Source: JBCDCE01 sp039182515 (lineage in GTDB: Bacteria; Pseudomonadota; Alphaproteobacteria; Rhodobacterales; Rhodobacteraceae). From it: 44,888 bases of DNA. The notes below the pieces were generated by a model. The model saw only the letters and a program-made list of their open reading frames with translations. It ran no database searches and had not been told where the DNA came from. The DNA lies in contig JBCDCE010000031.1 in NCBI GenBank assembly GCA_039182515.1, forward strand, positions 1-44,888. The letters run 5' to 3'. Made by a program: the position numbers and the translations under genes. This document shows, one piece after another, positions 32,522-40,501 of the stretch (position 1 is the stretch's first letter; each line of letters starts with the position of its first letter).

Positions 32522-33490
32522 ATGAGCGGACACGGGTATACGGACGGCAGATTAAACCTGCCCTTTGTGGGCATATCCACCTTCGCGAAATCGCCATATG
32601 TGGAGGACTGGGACAAGATCGACGCGGATGTCGCCATACTGGGCGCACCCTTTGACTTCGGAACCCAATGGCGCCCCGGAGCGCGTTTTGGCCCACGCGC
32701 GGTACGCGAAGCCTCGACGCTTTTCAGCTTTGGGCATGCAGGTGCTTATGACCACGAAGACGACGCAACCTATTTAGATAGCTCTGTGCGCATGGTGGAT
32801 CTGGGCGACGCCGATATCATCCACACCAAGACGGACGAAAGCCACGCCAATATCGCCCTTGGGGTTGGTAAAATTCTGGAAGCAGGTGCCCTGCCCGTTG
32901 TGATTGGCGGAGATCATTCCATCAACATTCCTTGCATCAATGCCTTTCCGGATGACTGCGCCGCGAACGGGCCAATCCATGTGGTGCAAATCGATGCCCA
33001 CCTTGATTTTGTCGATGAACGGCACGGCGTGACAGCCGGTCACGGCAATCCAATGCGGCGTGCCATTGAGAAAGACTATGTCTCGGGCATGACCCAGCTT
33101 GGGATCCGCAATGTGTCTTCCACCGCCAAGGATGGCTACGAGGATGCGCGTGCGCGGGGCTCTGACATCTTGTCCGTGCGGCAGGTGAGAGCCTTAGGCA
33201 CCGAGGCGGTCCTCGCGCGGATCCCAGAAGGAGCACGCTACTATGTGACCATCGACATCGATGCCTTCTGCCCCTCCATCGCAGCCGGAACCGGAACGCC
33301 GAGCCACGGCGGATTTCTCTACTATGACGTCTTGGAACTGCTGAAGGGGCTCAGCCAAAGGGGCCAAGTTGTGGGCATAGATCTGGTGGAAGTGGCGCCC
33401 GCTTATGATCCCACCGAGAGCACGCAGATTTTGGCCGCGCAAATTTTGATGAACTTCATCGGTTTCATATTTCACGCCCGCCGCGCGTGA
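32522..33490 (+). CDS. ureohydrolase family enzyme (agmatinase/guanidino-acid hydrolase-like)
   Basis: A 322-residue arginase-superfamily enzyme with the complete dimanganese site: His132 in GGDHS, the DAHLD motif (Asp158, His160, Asp162) and the DIDAF motif (Asp245, Asp247). Glu289 lies in IDLVEVAPAYDP. Such enzymes split a guanidino group to urea plus an amine. Members include agmatinase, guanidinobutyrase and guanidinopropionase, and sequence alone does not decide between them. AAGGGG lies upstream of the ATG. It precedes the amidinotransferase gene by 59 bases, so a shared guanidino substrate or product is likely. Confidence 0.9.
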   Translation: MSGHGYTDGRLNLPFVGISTFAKSPYVEDWDKIDADVAILGAPFDFGTQWRPGARFGPRAVREASTLFSFGHAGAYDHEDDATYLDSSVRMVDLGDADIIHTKTDESHANIALGVGKILEAGALPVVIGGDHSINIPCINAFPDDCAANGPIHVVQIDAHLDFVDERHGVTAGHGNPMRRAIEKDYVSGMTQLGIRNVSSTAKDGYEDARARGSDILSVRQVRALGTEAVLARIPEGARYYVTIDIDAFCPSIAAGTGTPSHGGFLYYDVLELLKGLSQRGQVVGIDLVEVAPAYDPTESTQILAAQILMNFIGFIFHARRA

Positions 33491-33549
33491 TCTCTTGTTT
33501 CCCAATCTCAAAAACCGTAACGGAGGAAAAAACGCTTAACGGGGGAAAA

Positions 33550-34659
33550 ATGCAAAAAACAGTCGTGAACAGCTGGAACGAATGGGATCCTTTGAAACAC
33601 GTCATCGTGGGGCGCGCGGATGACTGCCACATCCCGCCAGAAGAGCCTGCTCTGGACGCGAAAGTTCCCGAAGACAGCGACATGCGCGGCCAATGGGGCC
33701 GCCGCCCGCAAGAGACAATCGACCGCGCCAACGAGTTGCTCGACAATTTTGCCGCACAGTTAGAGGCCAGCGGTGTACGTGTAGACCGACCGACCTCGAT
33801 TGATCATTCCCTGCCCGCCACAACGCCAGACTTTCACACCGATAGCCAGTTCGGCTGCATGCCACCACGCGATGTGCTTCTGACAGTCGGATCCGAGATC
33901 CTCGAAGCCACAATGTCCTATCGCTGCCGCTGGTTTGAGTATCTCAACTACCGTCCTTTGTTGCAGCGCTATTGGGACGAAGATCCCAACTTCCGGCACG
34001 AAGCAGCCCCCAAGCCGCGTTTGACGGATGCGGATTACCATCCCGACTATCTCAGCGACAAAATCGGCGTGGAAAAGCGCCTGCAATGGGCCGCAGAGAA
34101 GTTCTTTGTGACCACCGAAGAAGAGCCCTTGTTTGATGCCGCGGACGTGCTGCGCTTCGGCAGGGATCTGGTGGTGCAACATGGCTTCACGACCAATCTC
34201 AAAGGCATCGAATGGCTGCGCCGTCACTTCCCAGATCACCGTGTGCACACGGTGAACTTCCCGGGCGATCCCTACCCGATCCACATCGATGCAACCTTCA
34301 CGCCTTTGCGACCCGGTTTGATCCTGAACAACCCGCAGCGCCGCCTGCCAGCTGAGCAGCGCGGCCTCTTTGAGCGCAATGGATGGGAGATTGTGGACGC
34401 AGCCCAACCTGCCCACAACGCGCCCCCCCCGCTGTGCTACTCATCCACATGGCTGTCCATGAACGTGCTGGTGCTCGATCCCAAAACGGTCTGCGTGGAG
34501 AAGTCCGAAGTCTATCAAGCGGAACAAATGGACAAGCTGGGCATGGAAGTGGTCGAGGTCGACCTGCGCGACGCATACGCCTTTGGCGGCGGATTGCACT
34601 GCTGCACGGCGGACGTGTACCGCGAAGGCAAATGCGAAGACTACTTCGCCAATCAGTAA
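33550..34659 (+). CDS. amidinotransferase, arginine:glycine amidinotransferase (AGAT)-like
   Basis: A 369-residue pentein-fold enzyme that moves an amidino group between arginine and an amine. It is collinear with human AGAT (GATM) from the start: VVNSWNEWDPLKHVIVGRA, FDAADVLRFGRD, PIHIDATFTPLRPGLILNNP and FGGGLHCCTADV. The catalytic triad maps to Asp196, His245 and Cys351. StrB1-type inosamine-phosphate and cyanotoxin (CyrA, SxtG) amidinotransferases are relatives, so the acceptor is uncertain. I use ATG 33550 because homology to AGAT begins there. GGGGGA sits only 4 bases upstream. An earlier start at 33487 would add 21 unconserved residues. The reaction is reversible. Confidence 0.9.
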   Translation: MQKTVVNSWNEWDPLKHVIVGRADDCHIPPEEPALDAKVPEDSDMRGQWGRRPQETIDRANELLDNFAAQLEASGVRVDRPTSIDHSLPATTPDFHTDSQFGCMPPRDVLLTVGSEILEATMSYRCRWFEYLNYRPLLQRYWDEDPNFRHEAAPKPRLTDADYHPDYLSDKIGVEKRLQWAAEKFFVTTEEEPLFDAADVLRFGRDLVVQHGFTTNLKGIEWLRRHFPDHRVHTVNFPGDPYPIHIDATFTPLRPGLILNNPQRRLPAEQRGLFERNGWEIVDAAQPAHNAPPPLCYSSTWLSMNVLVLDPKTVCVEKSEVYQAEQMDKLGMEVVEVDLRDAYAFGGGLHCCTADVYREGKCEDYFANQ

Positions 34660-34670
34660 GTTTACGATCT

Positions 34671-34699
34671 ACGCGCGCTTTTGGTTCAAGAGCGCGCGT
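34671..34699. terminator. bidirectional hairpin between convergent genes
   Basis: ACGCGCGCT (34671-34679) pairs perfectly with AGCGCGCGT (34691-34699). Further inner pairs leave a loop of about 5 bases. It sits 11 bases after the amidinotransferase stop and 24 bases beyond the permease stop on the other strand, so it probably ends both transcripts. T-runs are absent on both sides. Confidence 0.6.
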
Positions 34700-34723
34700 T
34701 CTGCCGCGCTTTTAGACGAAGCT

Positions 34724-35935
34724 TTAACCTGGGCTCATGCCCCGCAGCCGCTCTGAGCGGCGGCGCAACAACTCCACCACCGTTAGTAGCGCAATCGACA
34801 TCACCACGAGGATCGTCGCCACCGCGAGGATCGTCGGGCTGATCTGCTCACGCAGGCCTGTGAACATCTGCCAAGGCAGGGTCTTTTGGCTCGCCGATCC
34901 CACAAAGAGCACCACCACCACCTCGTCAAAGGACGTGATGAAGGCAAAGAGCCCGCCGGAGATCACCCCGGGCAAAATGAGCGGCATCTGCACGCGGAAG
35001 AAGGTTGTGACGGGCGTGGCCCCCATATTGGCCGCGGCTCGAGTCAAAGACCGATCAAACCCCACGAGGGTTGCCGTGACCGTGATGATGACGAAAGGCA
35101 CGCCCAACACGGCATGGGCCAGGATCACTTTGACATAGCCCACAAAGGTTTTGTTCATCCCCAGCGAGCCTTCGAGAAAGTTGCCAATGCTAGAGTAGAA
35201 AAAGAACATGCCTGTGGCTGAGATGATGAGTGGCACGATCATGGGCGAGATCAACATGGCCATGATGGCGCGCCGTCCTGGAACATGGCTTTGCGACAGA
35301 CCAATCGCTGCCAGTGTTCCAAGCGAGACGGATATGATCGTGGCAATGGGGGCAATGATCAGCGAGTTTTTAAAGCTGCGCTGCCATTCGTTGTTGGTGA
35401 AGAAATCGCGGTAGTGCTTGAGGCTGTAGCCCTCTGGGTCAAACCGCAGCATTTCCGGCGTGAAGGTGAAGAAGTCTTGCGCGTTAAAGGACAGGGGCAA
35501 AACCACCAGAATGGGCGTGATCAAAAAGGTAAAGATCGCACCGCAAAGAACCCTAAACGCATAGTGCCAGAGCACCTGGCGACTGGTCAGATAGGGCGGC
35601 AGCTTAGCGCGGTACCGCCCCTCAAAGATCCAATAAGTGAACCAGCCAAAGAACCAACCGCTCAAAAGGCCCACCACAAGGCCCGGAATACCGCCAAGCA
35701 CCAACCCAAGCACGCCAAAGAGCGCGAGCGTGAGCCATTTGCCAAGCTTCTCACTGGGCAGCACCTGCGTCAGACTAAAAGCCAAAGCCGCCAAGAGCGC
35801 AGCGCCAATGAGTATGCCCAAGAGGCCCGAGCCATTGGATGTGCCGACAAACAAGCCCAAGAAGCCCCCCGCTGCGGCCACAACCGGCAAGACCAAAGAC
35901 ATCGGTTTGCGTGAGATAGGGGTAAGTGTTGCCAT
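34724..35935 (-). CDS. polyamine-type ABC permease (PotC-like) with N-terminal extension
   Basis: A 403-residue permease. The C-terminal ~260 residues are a normal PotC-type subunit, with a helix starting ITPILVVLPLSF and the coupling loop RAAANMGATPVTTFFRVQMPLILPGVISG. The first ~130 residues are additional. They are glycine-rich and hydrophobic (helices near residues 13-30, 36-55, 67-95), followed by GRYRAKLPPYLTSRQVLWHY. PotC alone is about 264 residues. It is the last gene of the operon, 11 bases after the partner permease gene, and converges with the amidinotransferase gene. It forms the membrane channel with that partner. Confidence 0.88.
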   Translation of the reverse strand: MATLTPISRKPMSLVLPVVAAAGGFLGLFVGTSNGSGLLGILIGAALLAALAFSLTQVLPSEKLGKWLTLALFGVLGLVLGGIPGLVVGLLSGWFFGWFTYWIFEGRYRAKLPPYLTSRQVLWHYAFRVLCGAIFTFLITPILVVLPLSFNAQDFFTFTPEMLRFDPEGYSLKHYRDFFTNNEWQRSFKNSLIIAPIATIISVSLGTLAAIGLSQSHVPGRRAIMAMLISPMIVPLIISATGMFFFYSSIGNFLEGSLGMNKTFVGYVKVILAHAVLGVPFVIITVTATLVGFDRSLTRAAANMGATPVTTFFRVQMPLILPGVISGGLFAFITSFDEVVVVLFVGSASQKTLPWQMFTGLREQISPTILAVATILVVMSIALLTVVELLRRRSERLRGMSPG

Positions 35936-35946
35936 TGTCGTGCCCC

Positions 35947-37242
35947 CTAGCCCAGCTTCACGTTATCGATGCCCACGATCTTGTCGTAGACCCAATAGAG
36001 GATCAAAACGACCCCGAGCAGAATTGTCCCAAGTGCCGCTGCAAGCCCCCAGTTGAGGCTAGACGAGATGTGGTACGCGATCCGGTTGGAGATAAAGACA
36101 CCTTTGGTGCCGCCAACGATCTCCGGCGTGATGTAATAGCCAATGGCCAGGATGAAGACGAGGATCGAGCCCGCCCCGATGCCTGGTATACTTTGCGGGA
36201 AATAGACCCGCCAAAAGGCCGTCCAGTTGTTTGCGCCCAGCGATTTGGCTGCGCGCGTGTAAGATGGCGGAATGGTCTGCATGACCGAGTACATCGGCAA
36301 GATCATGAAGGGCAGCAAGATATGGGTCATGGCCACAATCGTGCCGATTTGGTTGTTGATGATAATGAGCCGCGCCGCGTCATCCACAAGCCCTAGCCAG
36401 ACCAGCGTATCGTTGATCACGCCCTGCTGTTGCAGCATCACCTTCCAAGCGGATGTGCGCACCAAAAGCGATGTCCAAAACGGCAAAAGCACCAGGATCA
36501 TCAGCAAATTTGAGACCCGCATCGGCAAGTTCGCCAAGAGATAGGCCACGGGGTACGCCAAGAGCACACAAGCCAGCGTGATGATCAGGGACATCTGCAG
36601 CGTGCGGCCAAAGAGCTTGATCAAGATGCGCTTGTTTTCAGGCTGCGCCATGGCCCCTTCGGGCGTGCGCTGCATGTCGATCGCGTTGAGGAAATAGCCA
36701 TTGGTGTATTTGACCGAATGGGTTTTTATCACGGCCCAGGTTTGGTGCTCTCCCCAGCCTTTGTGAATGTCGATCAGCGTGTCTTTGAAAGGGGCGTCTT
36801 CAACAGGATCTAGCTTTTTGATCTGGCGGCCTGAGCGGCGAAACATCGACGACATGCCGGTTTCTTCATAATTCAACCGTGAGCCAAGCCGCGTATGAGT
36901 CTTGGCATCAATAGCAACGACCATGTCACGCACAAAAGCGGCGTAGACATCTTCACCCGGGAGCTCGCCCGTTGTGGCGTCCCAAGTCTGCAGAGCGGCC
37001 ACAGTTTCCGGCAGGGTTTCCTCAACGCTTGCGTTCTCAACGGAGCGAAAGAGCATCGAGGCAATGGGCACAAGAAAGGACAGGACGACAAAGAGCAACA
37101 AGGGTGCGATCAGCATCAAGGCCCGCATCTTTTCGCGGCGCAGGCTGCGCGCAAGGCTTTGCTTGAGAGGCGTGCCATCTGCGGCAAGCATAGGGCCGTT
37201 ATTCAGGCCGTCTTGAGAACCGTGATGGGCTGCGTCCGACAT
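35947..37242 (-). CDS. polyamine-type ABC permease (PotB-like) with large loop
   Basis: A 431-residue permease. After one helix (ALMLIAPLLLFVVLSFLVPIASMLF) there is a loop of about 150 residues (VEETLPETVAAL to RILIKLFG), longer than in PotB. Then comes the transporter core with the coupling loop YTRAAKSLGANNWTAFWRVYFPQSIPGIGAG. I start it at ATG 37240-37242, because the 19 residues before it look unconserved. It is preceded by a 90-base gap with a hairpin and is followed by the second permease gene. The extra loop may contact the receptor or another periplasmic part. Confidence 0.87.
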   Translation of the reverse strand: MSDAAHHGSQDGLNNGPMLAADGTPLKQSLARSLRREKMRALMLIAPLLLFVVLSFLVPIASMLFRSVENASVEETLPETVAALQTWDATTGELPGEDVYAAFVRDMVVAIDAKTHTRLGSRLNYEETGMSSMFRRSGRQIKKLDPVEDAPFKDTLIDIHKGWGEHQTWAVIKTHSVKYTNGYFLNAIDMQRTPEGAMAQPENKRILIKLFGRTLQMSLIITLACVLLAYPVAYLLANLPMRVSNLLMILVLLPFWTSLLVRTSAWKVMLQQQGVINDTLVWLGLVDDAARLIIINNQIGTIVAMTHILLPFMILPMYSVMQTIPPSYTRAAKSLGANNWTAFWRVYFPQSIPGIGAGSILVFILAIGYYITPEIVGGTKGVFISNRIAYHISSSLNWGLAAALGTILLGVVLILYWVYDKIVGIDNVKLG

Positions 37243-37276
37243 CAAACTGTCCACTATATTCCGGGAAGTTGGCCTA

Positions 37277-37298
37277 TGGGGCCACAGAGGCAGCCCCA
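37277..37298 (-). terminator. intercistronic hairpin after receptor gene
   Basis: TGGGGC (37277-37282) and GCCCCA (37293-37298) are complementary around a 10-base loop. The hairpin lies 34 bases past the stop codon of the substrate-binding protein gene and before the first permease gene. It would reduce read-through and keep the receptor in excess. No T-run. Confidence 0.5.
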
Positions 37299-37332
37299 CA
37301 GGATTTTAGGCAATTTCAAAAGCTCAGATAGC

Positions 37333-38421
37333 TTATTGCGCAAGCCAAGCTTGGAACTTCGCGTCGATGTCGTCGCGGTAGTCAGCCCAGAACTCGTAGT
37401 TGTAGAGGAACGTACGCTTGGAGTTGTTGGGGTCTGTTGGCATGTGTGGCGCCATGTCGATGCCCAGATCCGCGTGCTTGCCCACGAGTGGCGCAGAGGA
37501 CGCACGTGCAGGACCATAGCTGATGTATTTGGCTTGGTCAGCAAGGCGCTGTGTGTCTGTTGCGAACTTCACGTAGTCCAGCGCGCGCTGTGTGCGCTCT
37601 TCGCTCAGGCCAGCCGGAATGATCCAACCGTCAAGGTCAAACACCTGCGCGTCCCAGAGCATCGCAACGGGCTGGTTTTGCTCTTCGATCACTGAGAACA
37701 AACGACCGTTGTATGTGGAGCCCATGACGATCTCACCGTCAGCGAGAAGCTGGGGTGTGTCGGCGCCTGCAGACCACCAGACAACGTCGTCCTTGATGGT
37801 TGCCAGTTTGGCCAGCGCTTGGTCTTGGCCTTCTTCTGTTTCCAGAACCGCATAGACATCGTCAAAGGCCACGCCGTCACAGATCAGAGCCCATTCCATG
37901 TTGTTGATGGGGCGCTTTTCCAAAGCCCGCTTGCCGGGATAGGCAGCGGTGTCGAAGACAGCGCAGACATCTGTGGGAGGTGTCGAACCAACCAAATCCG
38001 TGCGGTAGCCGAAGGTTGTGGAGTACACGATCTGTGGAATGAAGCAGTCGCTGACGATCAGATCGCCGAAGTCTTCCGAGGCAGGTGTGCCATCGGGTGC
38101 GGCTGCCAATTGGCTGTCTGCGTCAATCTCAAGCGCTAGGCCTTCGTCACAAAGGCGAATGGCATCTGCGGCCACAACGTCGACCACATCCCATGTGACA
38201 TTGCCCGCTTCGTTCATCGCGCGCAATTTGGCAACGGCTTCAGCAGAGCTGTCGTCGTTGATAATCGTCACACCGGTGTTGGCCGAATAGGGCTCGTGGT
38301 ACGCACGAAGTTGCGATTCAGAGTATGCGCCACCCCAAGAAACGATTGTCATTTCTTGAGCAGCAGCAGCGCCAGCAACAGAAACTGCTGCGAGAGCCAC
38401 GATTGGTCTAAGTGTTTTCAT
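37333..38421 (-). CDS. polyamine-type ABC substrate-binding protein (PotD-like)
   Basis: A 362-residue periplasmic receptor. The signal peptide is MKTLRPIVALAAVSVAGAAAAQ. A PotD-like two-lobed fold follows, starting TIVSWGGAYSESQLRAYHEPYSANTGVTI and later VVWWSAGADTPQLLADGEIVMGSTYNGRLF. It belongs to the family that binds cationic amines such as putrescine, spermidine or guanidino compounds. GGGAG precedes ATG 38419-38421. The operon context with a ureohydrolase, an amidinotransferase and a DUF1989 gene makes a guanidino compound a reasonable ligand, but this is inference. Confidence 0.9.
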   Translation of the reverse strand: MKTLRPIVALAAVSVAGAAAAQEMTIVSWGGAYSESQLRAYHEPYSANTGVTIINDDSSAEAVAKLRAMNEAGNVTWDVVDVVAADAIRLCDEGLALEIDADSQLAAAPDGTPASEDFGDLIVSDCFIPQIVYSTTFGYRTDLVGSTPPTDVCAVFDTAAYPGKRALEKRPINNMEWALICDGVAFDDVYAVLETEEGQDQALAKLATIKDDVVWWSAGADTPQLLADGEIVMGSTYNGRLFSVIEEQNQPVAMLWDAQVFDLDGWIIPAGLSEERTQRALDYVKFATDTQRLADQAKYISYGPARASSAPLVGKHADLGIDMAPHMPTDPNNSKRTFLYNYEFWADYRDDIDAKFQAWLAQ

Positions 38422-38494
38422 AGTTTTCTCCCTTCGATCCTAATTTTGTAATGATGCCCCACTCTCGGATCGAACACATGGAACATCAAACCTA

Positions 38495-38514
38495 TGCGGC
38501 GTGTTTCCGCCGCA
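38495..38514 (-). terminator. hairpin between ATPase and receptor genes
   Basis: TGCGGCG (38495-38501) and CGCCGCA (38508-38514) form a perfect 7-bp stem with loop TGTTTC. It lies 21 bases past the ATPase stop and 73 bases before the receptor start. It may be an RNA-processing or attenuation element. No T-run follows. Confidence 0.5.
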
Positions 38515-38535
38515 GTGCTCTTGTTTTAACCACCC

Positions 38536-39633
38536 TTAGCCATCGAGGGCCCGGCAATCGTGCGGCAGCCAGCCGATGTCGATTGTTTGGCCCGGTGTAA
38601 GTTTGACAGCATCAGGTGCGTTCCGGGTTTTGACGATGAAATCATCATTGCCTGCCACGCTGAGCCGGAAGCGGAAAATATCGCCCATGTAGATGAACTC
38701 TTTGACCTCCGCTTTGAGCAAATGGGCGTTTGGATCGAGCCGGTCTTTGTTGAACTCGACGCGCTCTGGGCGGATCGACACGCGCGTGCGCTCGCCCACC
38801 AAAACGTTCACGGGCTTGGCGTCTATCTCGTCGCCACTGTCGAGTTTCACAACGCAGGTCTCGCCTTGGATGGCCGTCACAACCCCTTCGAGCGTGTTAT
38901 TCTCGCCAATGAACTGCGCCACAAAACTGTTGCTCGGCTCTTCATAAAGCATATCCGGCGGGGCCAATTGCTGAATGCGGCCGTCATCAAACACAGCCAC
39001 CCGATCTGACATCGTCAGGGCTTCAGTTTGATCGTGTGTGACGTAAACGGTTGTGATGCCGAGCTCATGGGCAAGCCGGGTGATCTCAAACTGCATGTGC
39101 TCGCGCAGTTGCTTGTCGAGTGCACCCAGAGGCTCGTCCATCAACACAAGCTCCGGCTCAAACACCAAGGCGCGCGCCAAAGCAATCCGCTGTTGTTGGC
39201 CCCCAGAAAGCTGTGCGGGCCGCCGCCCGCCGAAAGCGCCCATCTGAACCATATCAAGGGCGCGCTTGACCTTGGCTTCGCGGTCGCTTTTGCTCAATCC
39301 GCGCACTTCGAGCGGGAACGACAAGTTTTCGGCCACGGTCATATGCGGAAAGAGCGCATAGTTTTGAAACACCATGCCGATACCACGTTTGTGGGGCGGG
39401 ATGTTGTTGATGGGTTTGCCGTCGAGCAAAATCTCGCCATGCGTGGCGGTCTCAAACCCAGCGAGCATCATCAGACAGGTGGTCTTGCCAGATCCCGAGG
39501 GCCCAAGCATCGTTAAAAACTCGCCTTTCGGCATCGAAAGGTTGAGATCCTTTACGACAAGGTTTTCCCCATCATAGGATTTTTGTACGCGTTCGAATGC
39601 TACGAACGCAGCGCTCGGTGCTGCTTCGCCCAA
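38536..39633 (-). CDS. polyamine-type ABC ATPase (PotA-like)
   Basis: A 365-residue ATPase with Walker A (GPSGSGKTT), signature LSGGQQQRIALARAL, Walker B (LVLMDEPLGALD) and the switch region VTHDQTEAL. A C-terminal TOBE/regulatory domain starts near IGENNTLEGV and includes VSIRPERVEF, as in PotA. The start is TTG (39631-39633): GGGGAG lies 7 bases upstream, the nearby ATG (39638-39640) is out of frame, and no ATG is better placed. Translation from a TTG start may keep the ATPase low. It is the first of the four transporter genes and is preceded by a 157-base gap. Confidence 0.9.
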   Translation of the reverse strand: MGEAAPSAAFVAFERVQKSYDGENLVVKDLNLSMPKGEFLTMLGPSGSGKTTCLMMLAGFETATHGEILLDGKPINNIPPHKRGIGMVFQNYALFPHMTVAENLSFPLEVRGLSKSDREAKVKRALDMVQMGAFGGRRPAQLSGGQQQRIALARALVFEPELVLMDEPLGALDKQLREHMQFEITRLAHELGITTVYVTHDQTEALTMSDRVAVFDDGRIQQLAPPDMLYEEPSNSFVAQFIGENNTLEGVVTAIQGETCVVKLDSGDEIDAKPVNVLVGERTRVSIRPERVEFNKDRLDPNAHLLKAEVKEFIYMGDIFRFRLSVAGNDDFIVKTRNAPDAVKLTPGQTIDIGWLPHDCRALDG

Positions 39634-39790
39634 GTCGCATCTCCCCTGTTTTCATCCCCGCACCGCGACTGTGGTGCCTGAATTTTGGTCCCACGCATTA
39701 GAGAACGAGCCTTCGCAGGGGTGCAAGCCTAAATCTCTAAAAAGGGTCGTTCTCCTGCAAATTGCCAAAAAAACCAACAAAACGAGTTCA

Positions 39791-40501
39791 TTAAGGGCGC
39801 GAAAGCCGCTTTATGTGCCAAGCCAAAGACTGATTGCTCGACAATACAGGTTTGCCGATCCGCGCTTCGATTTCTGGAATGGCCGCAAGCGTGCGCAGAT
39901 TCGTGCAACTGAGAAAGACGCCCTCCACATTCGGGTCCGCCCCGAGCTTGGAAGCGGCTTCTACAACGGAAGCCGTTGATATGCGCACAACCTTGGCCTC
40001 TTCAGCCTCGCCAAAAGTTGCAAAGACATCTGTGGAGATCCCGGATTGGGCAAACCCTTCCCGCAGCGGTACGTTGACCTCTTCAATGTAGGGCGAGAGC
40101 AGCGCCAATTTTGAAAGTCCCCTATCGCGTGCGCAGGCAATGGCCGCGCGCAGAGGATTGGTCACAGCTGCAGTGTCGCAGGTGCGCTGGACCAGCTTTT
40201 CAACAGACTCAGAGCCAATCACAGCACTTGCCGATGTGCAGCCATACCCTACAACCGGATAGGGCCGCGCTTTAGGCAAAAGATCCGCAGCCGCCGCGAG
40301 ACCTGCCTGCATGGCCCCTAAACTTTGTGTGGTCACTTCAGGGCTGCTGGCAATGCGCGTGACAAAAATAGGGCTGGGATGATCCCGGAATGCGTGCCGA
40401 AACTCCAGTTCCATGGTCTCATCCGCCTGCAAAACAATCAATCCAATGGGCGGCGCACTGGGATCATCCTCGCTCAACTCATAGGGAACTCGGCTCGTCA
40501 T
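39791..40501 (-). CDS. Asp/Glu racemase-superfamily protein, EutA-like
   Basis: A 236-residue protein of the aspartate/glutamate racemase, maleate isomerase and arylmalonate decarboxylase superfamily. Two catalytic Cys are kept, in VGYGCTSASAVIG and VFLSCTNLRTLAAI. The whole pattern (GLIVLQADET near residue 20, then AVTNPLRAA, ALLSPYIEEVNVPLREGF, LSSNQSLAWH) closely follows EutA of ectoine catabolism. Its start overlaps the M24 stop by four bases (ATGA). It is the last gene of a three-gene coupled set. EutA's reaction is not settled as far as I know, and a racemase or isomerase acting on a small acid is inferred here. Confidence 0.85.
   Translation of the reverse strand: MTSRVPYELSEDDPSAPPIGLIVLQADETMELEFRHAFRDHPSPIFVTRIASSPEVTTQSLGAMQAGLAAAADLLPKARPYPVVGYGCTSASAVIGSESVEKLVQRTCDTAAVTNPLRAAIACARDRGLSKLALLSPYIEEVNVPLREGFAQSGISTDVFATFGEAEEAKVVRISTASVVEAASKLGADPNVEGVFLSCTNLRTLAAIPEIEARIGKPVLSSNQSLAWHIKRLSRP

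Noticed and set aside
36895..37695. Plus-strand frame of 266 codons
   Set aside because: Antisense to the PotB-like permease and receptor genes; no recognisable motif.
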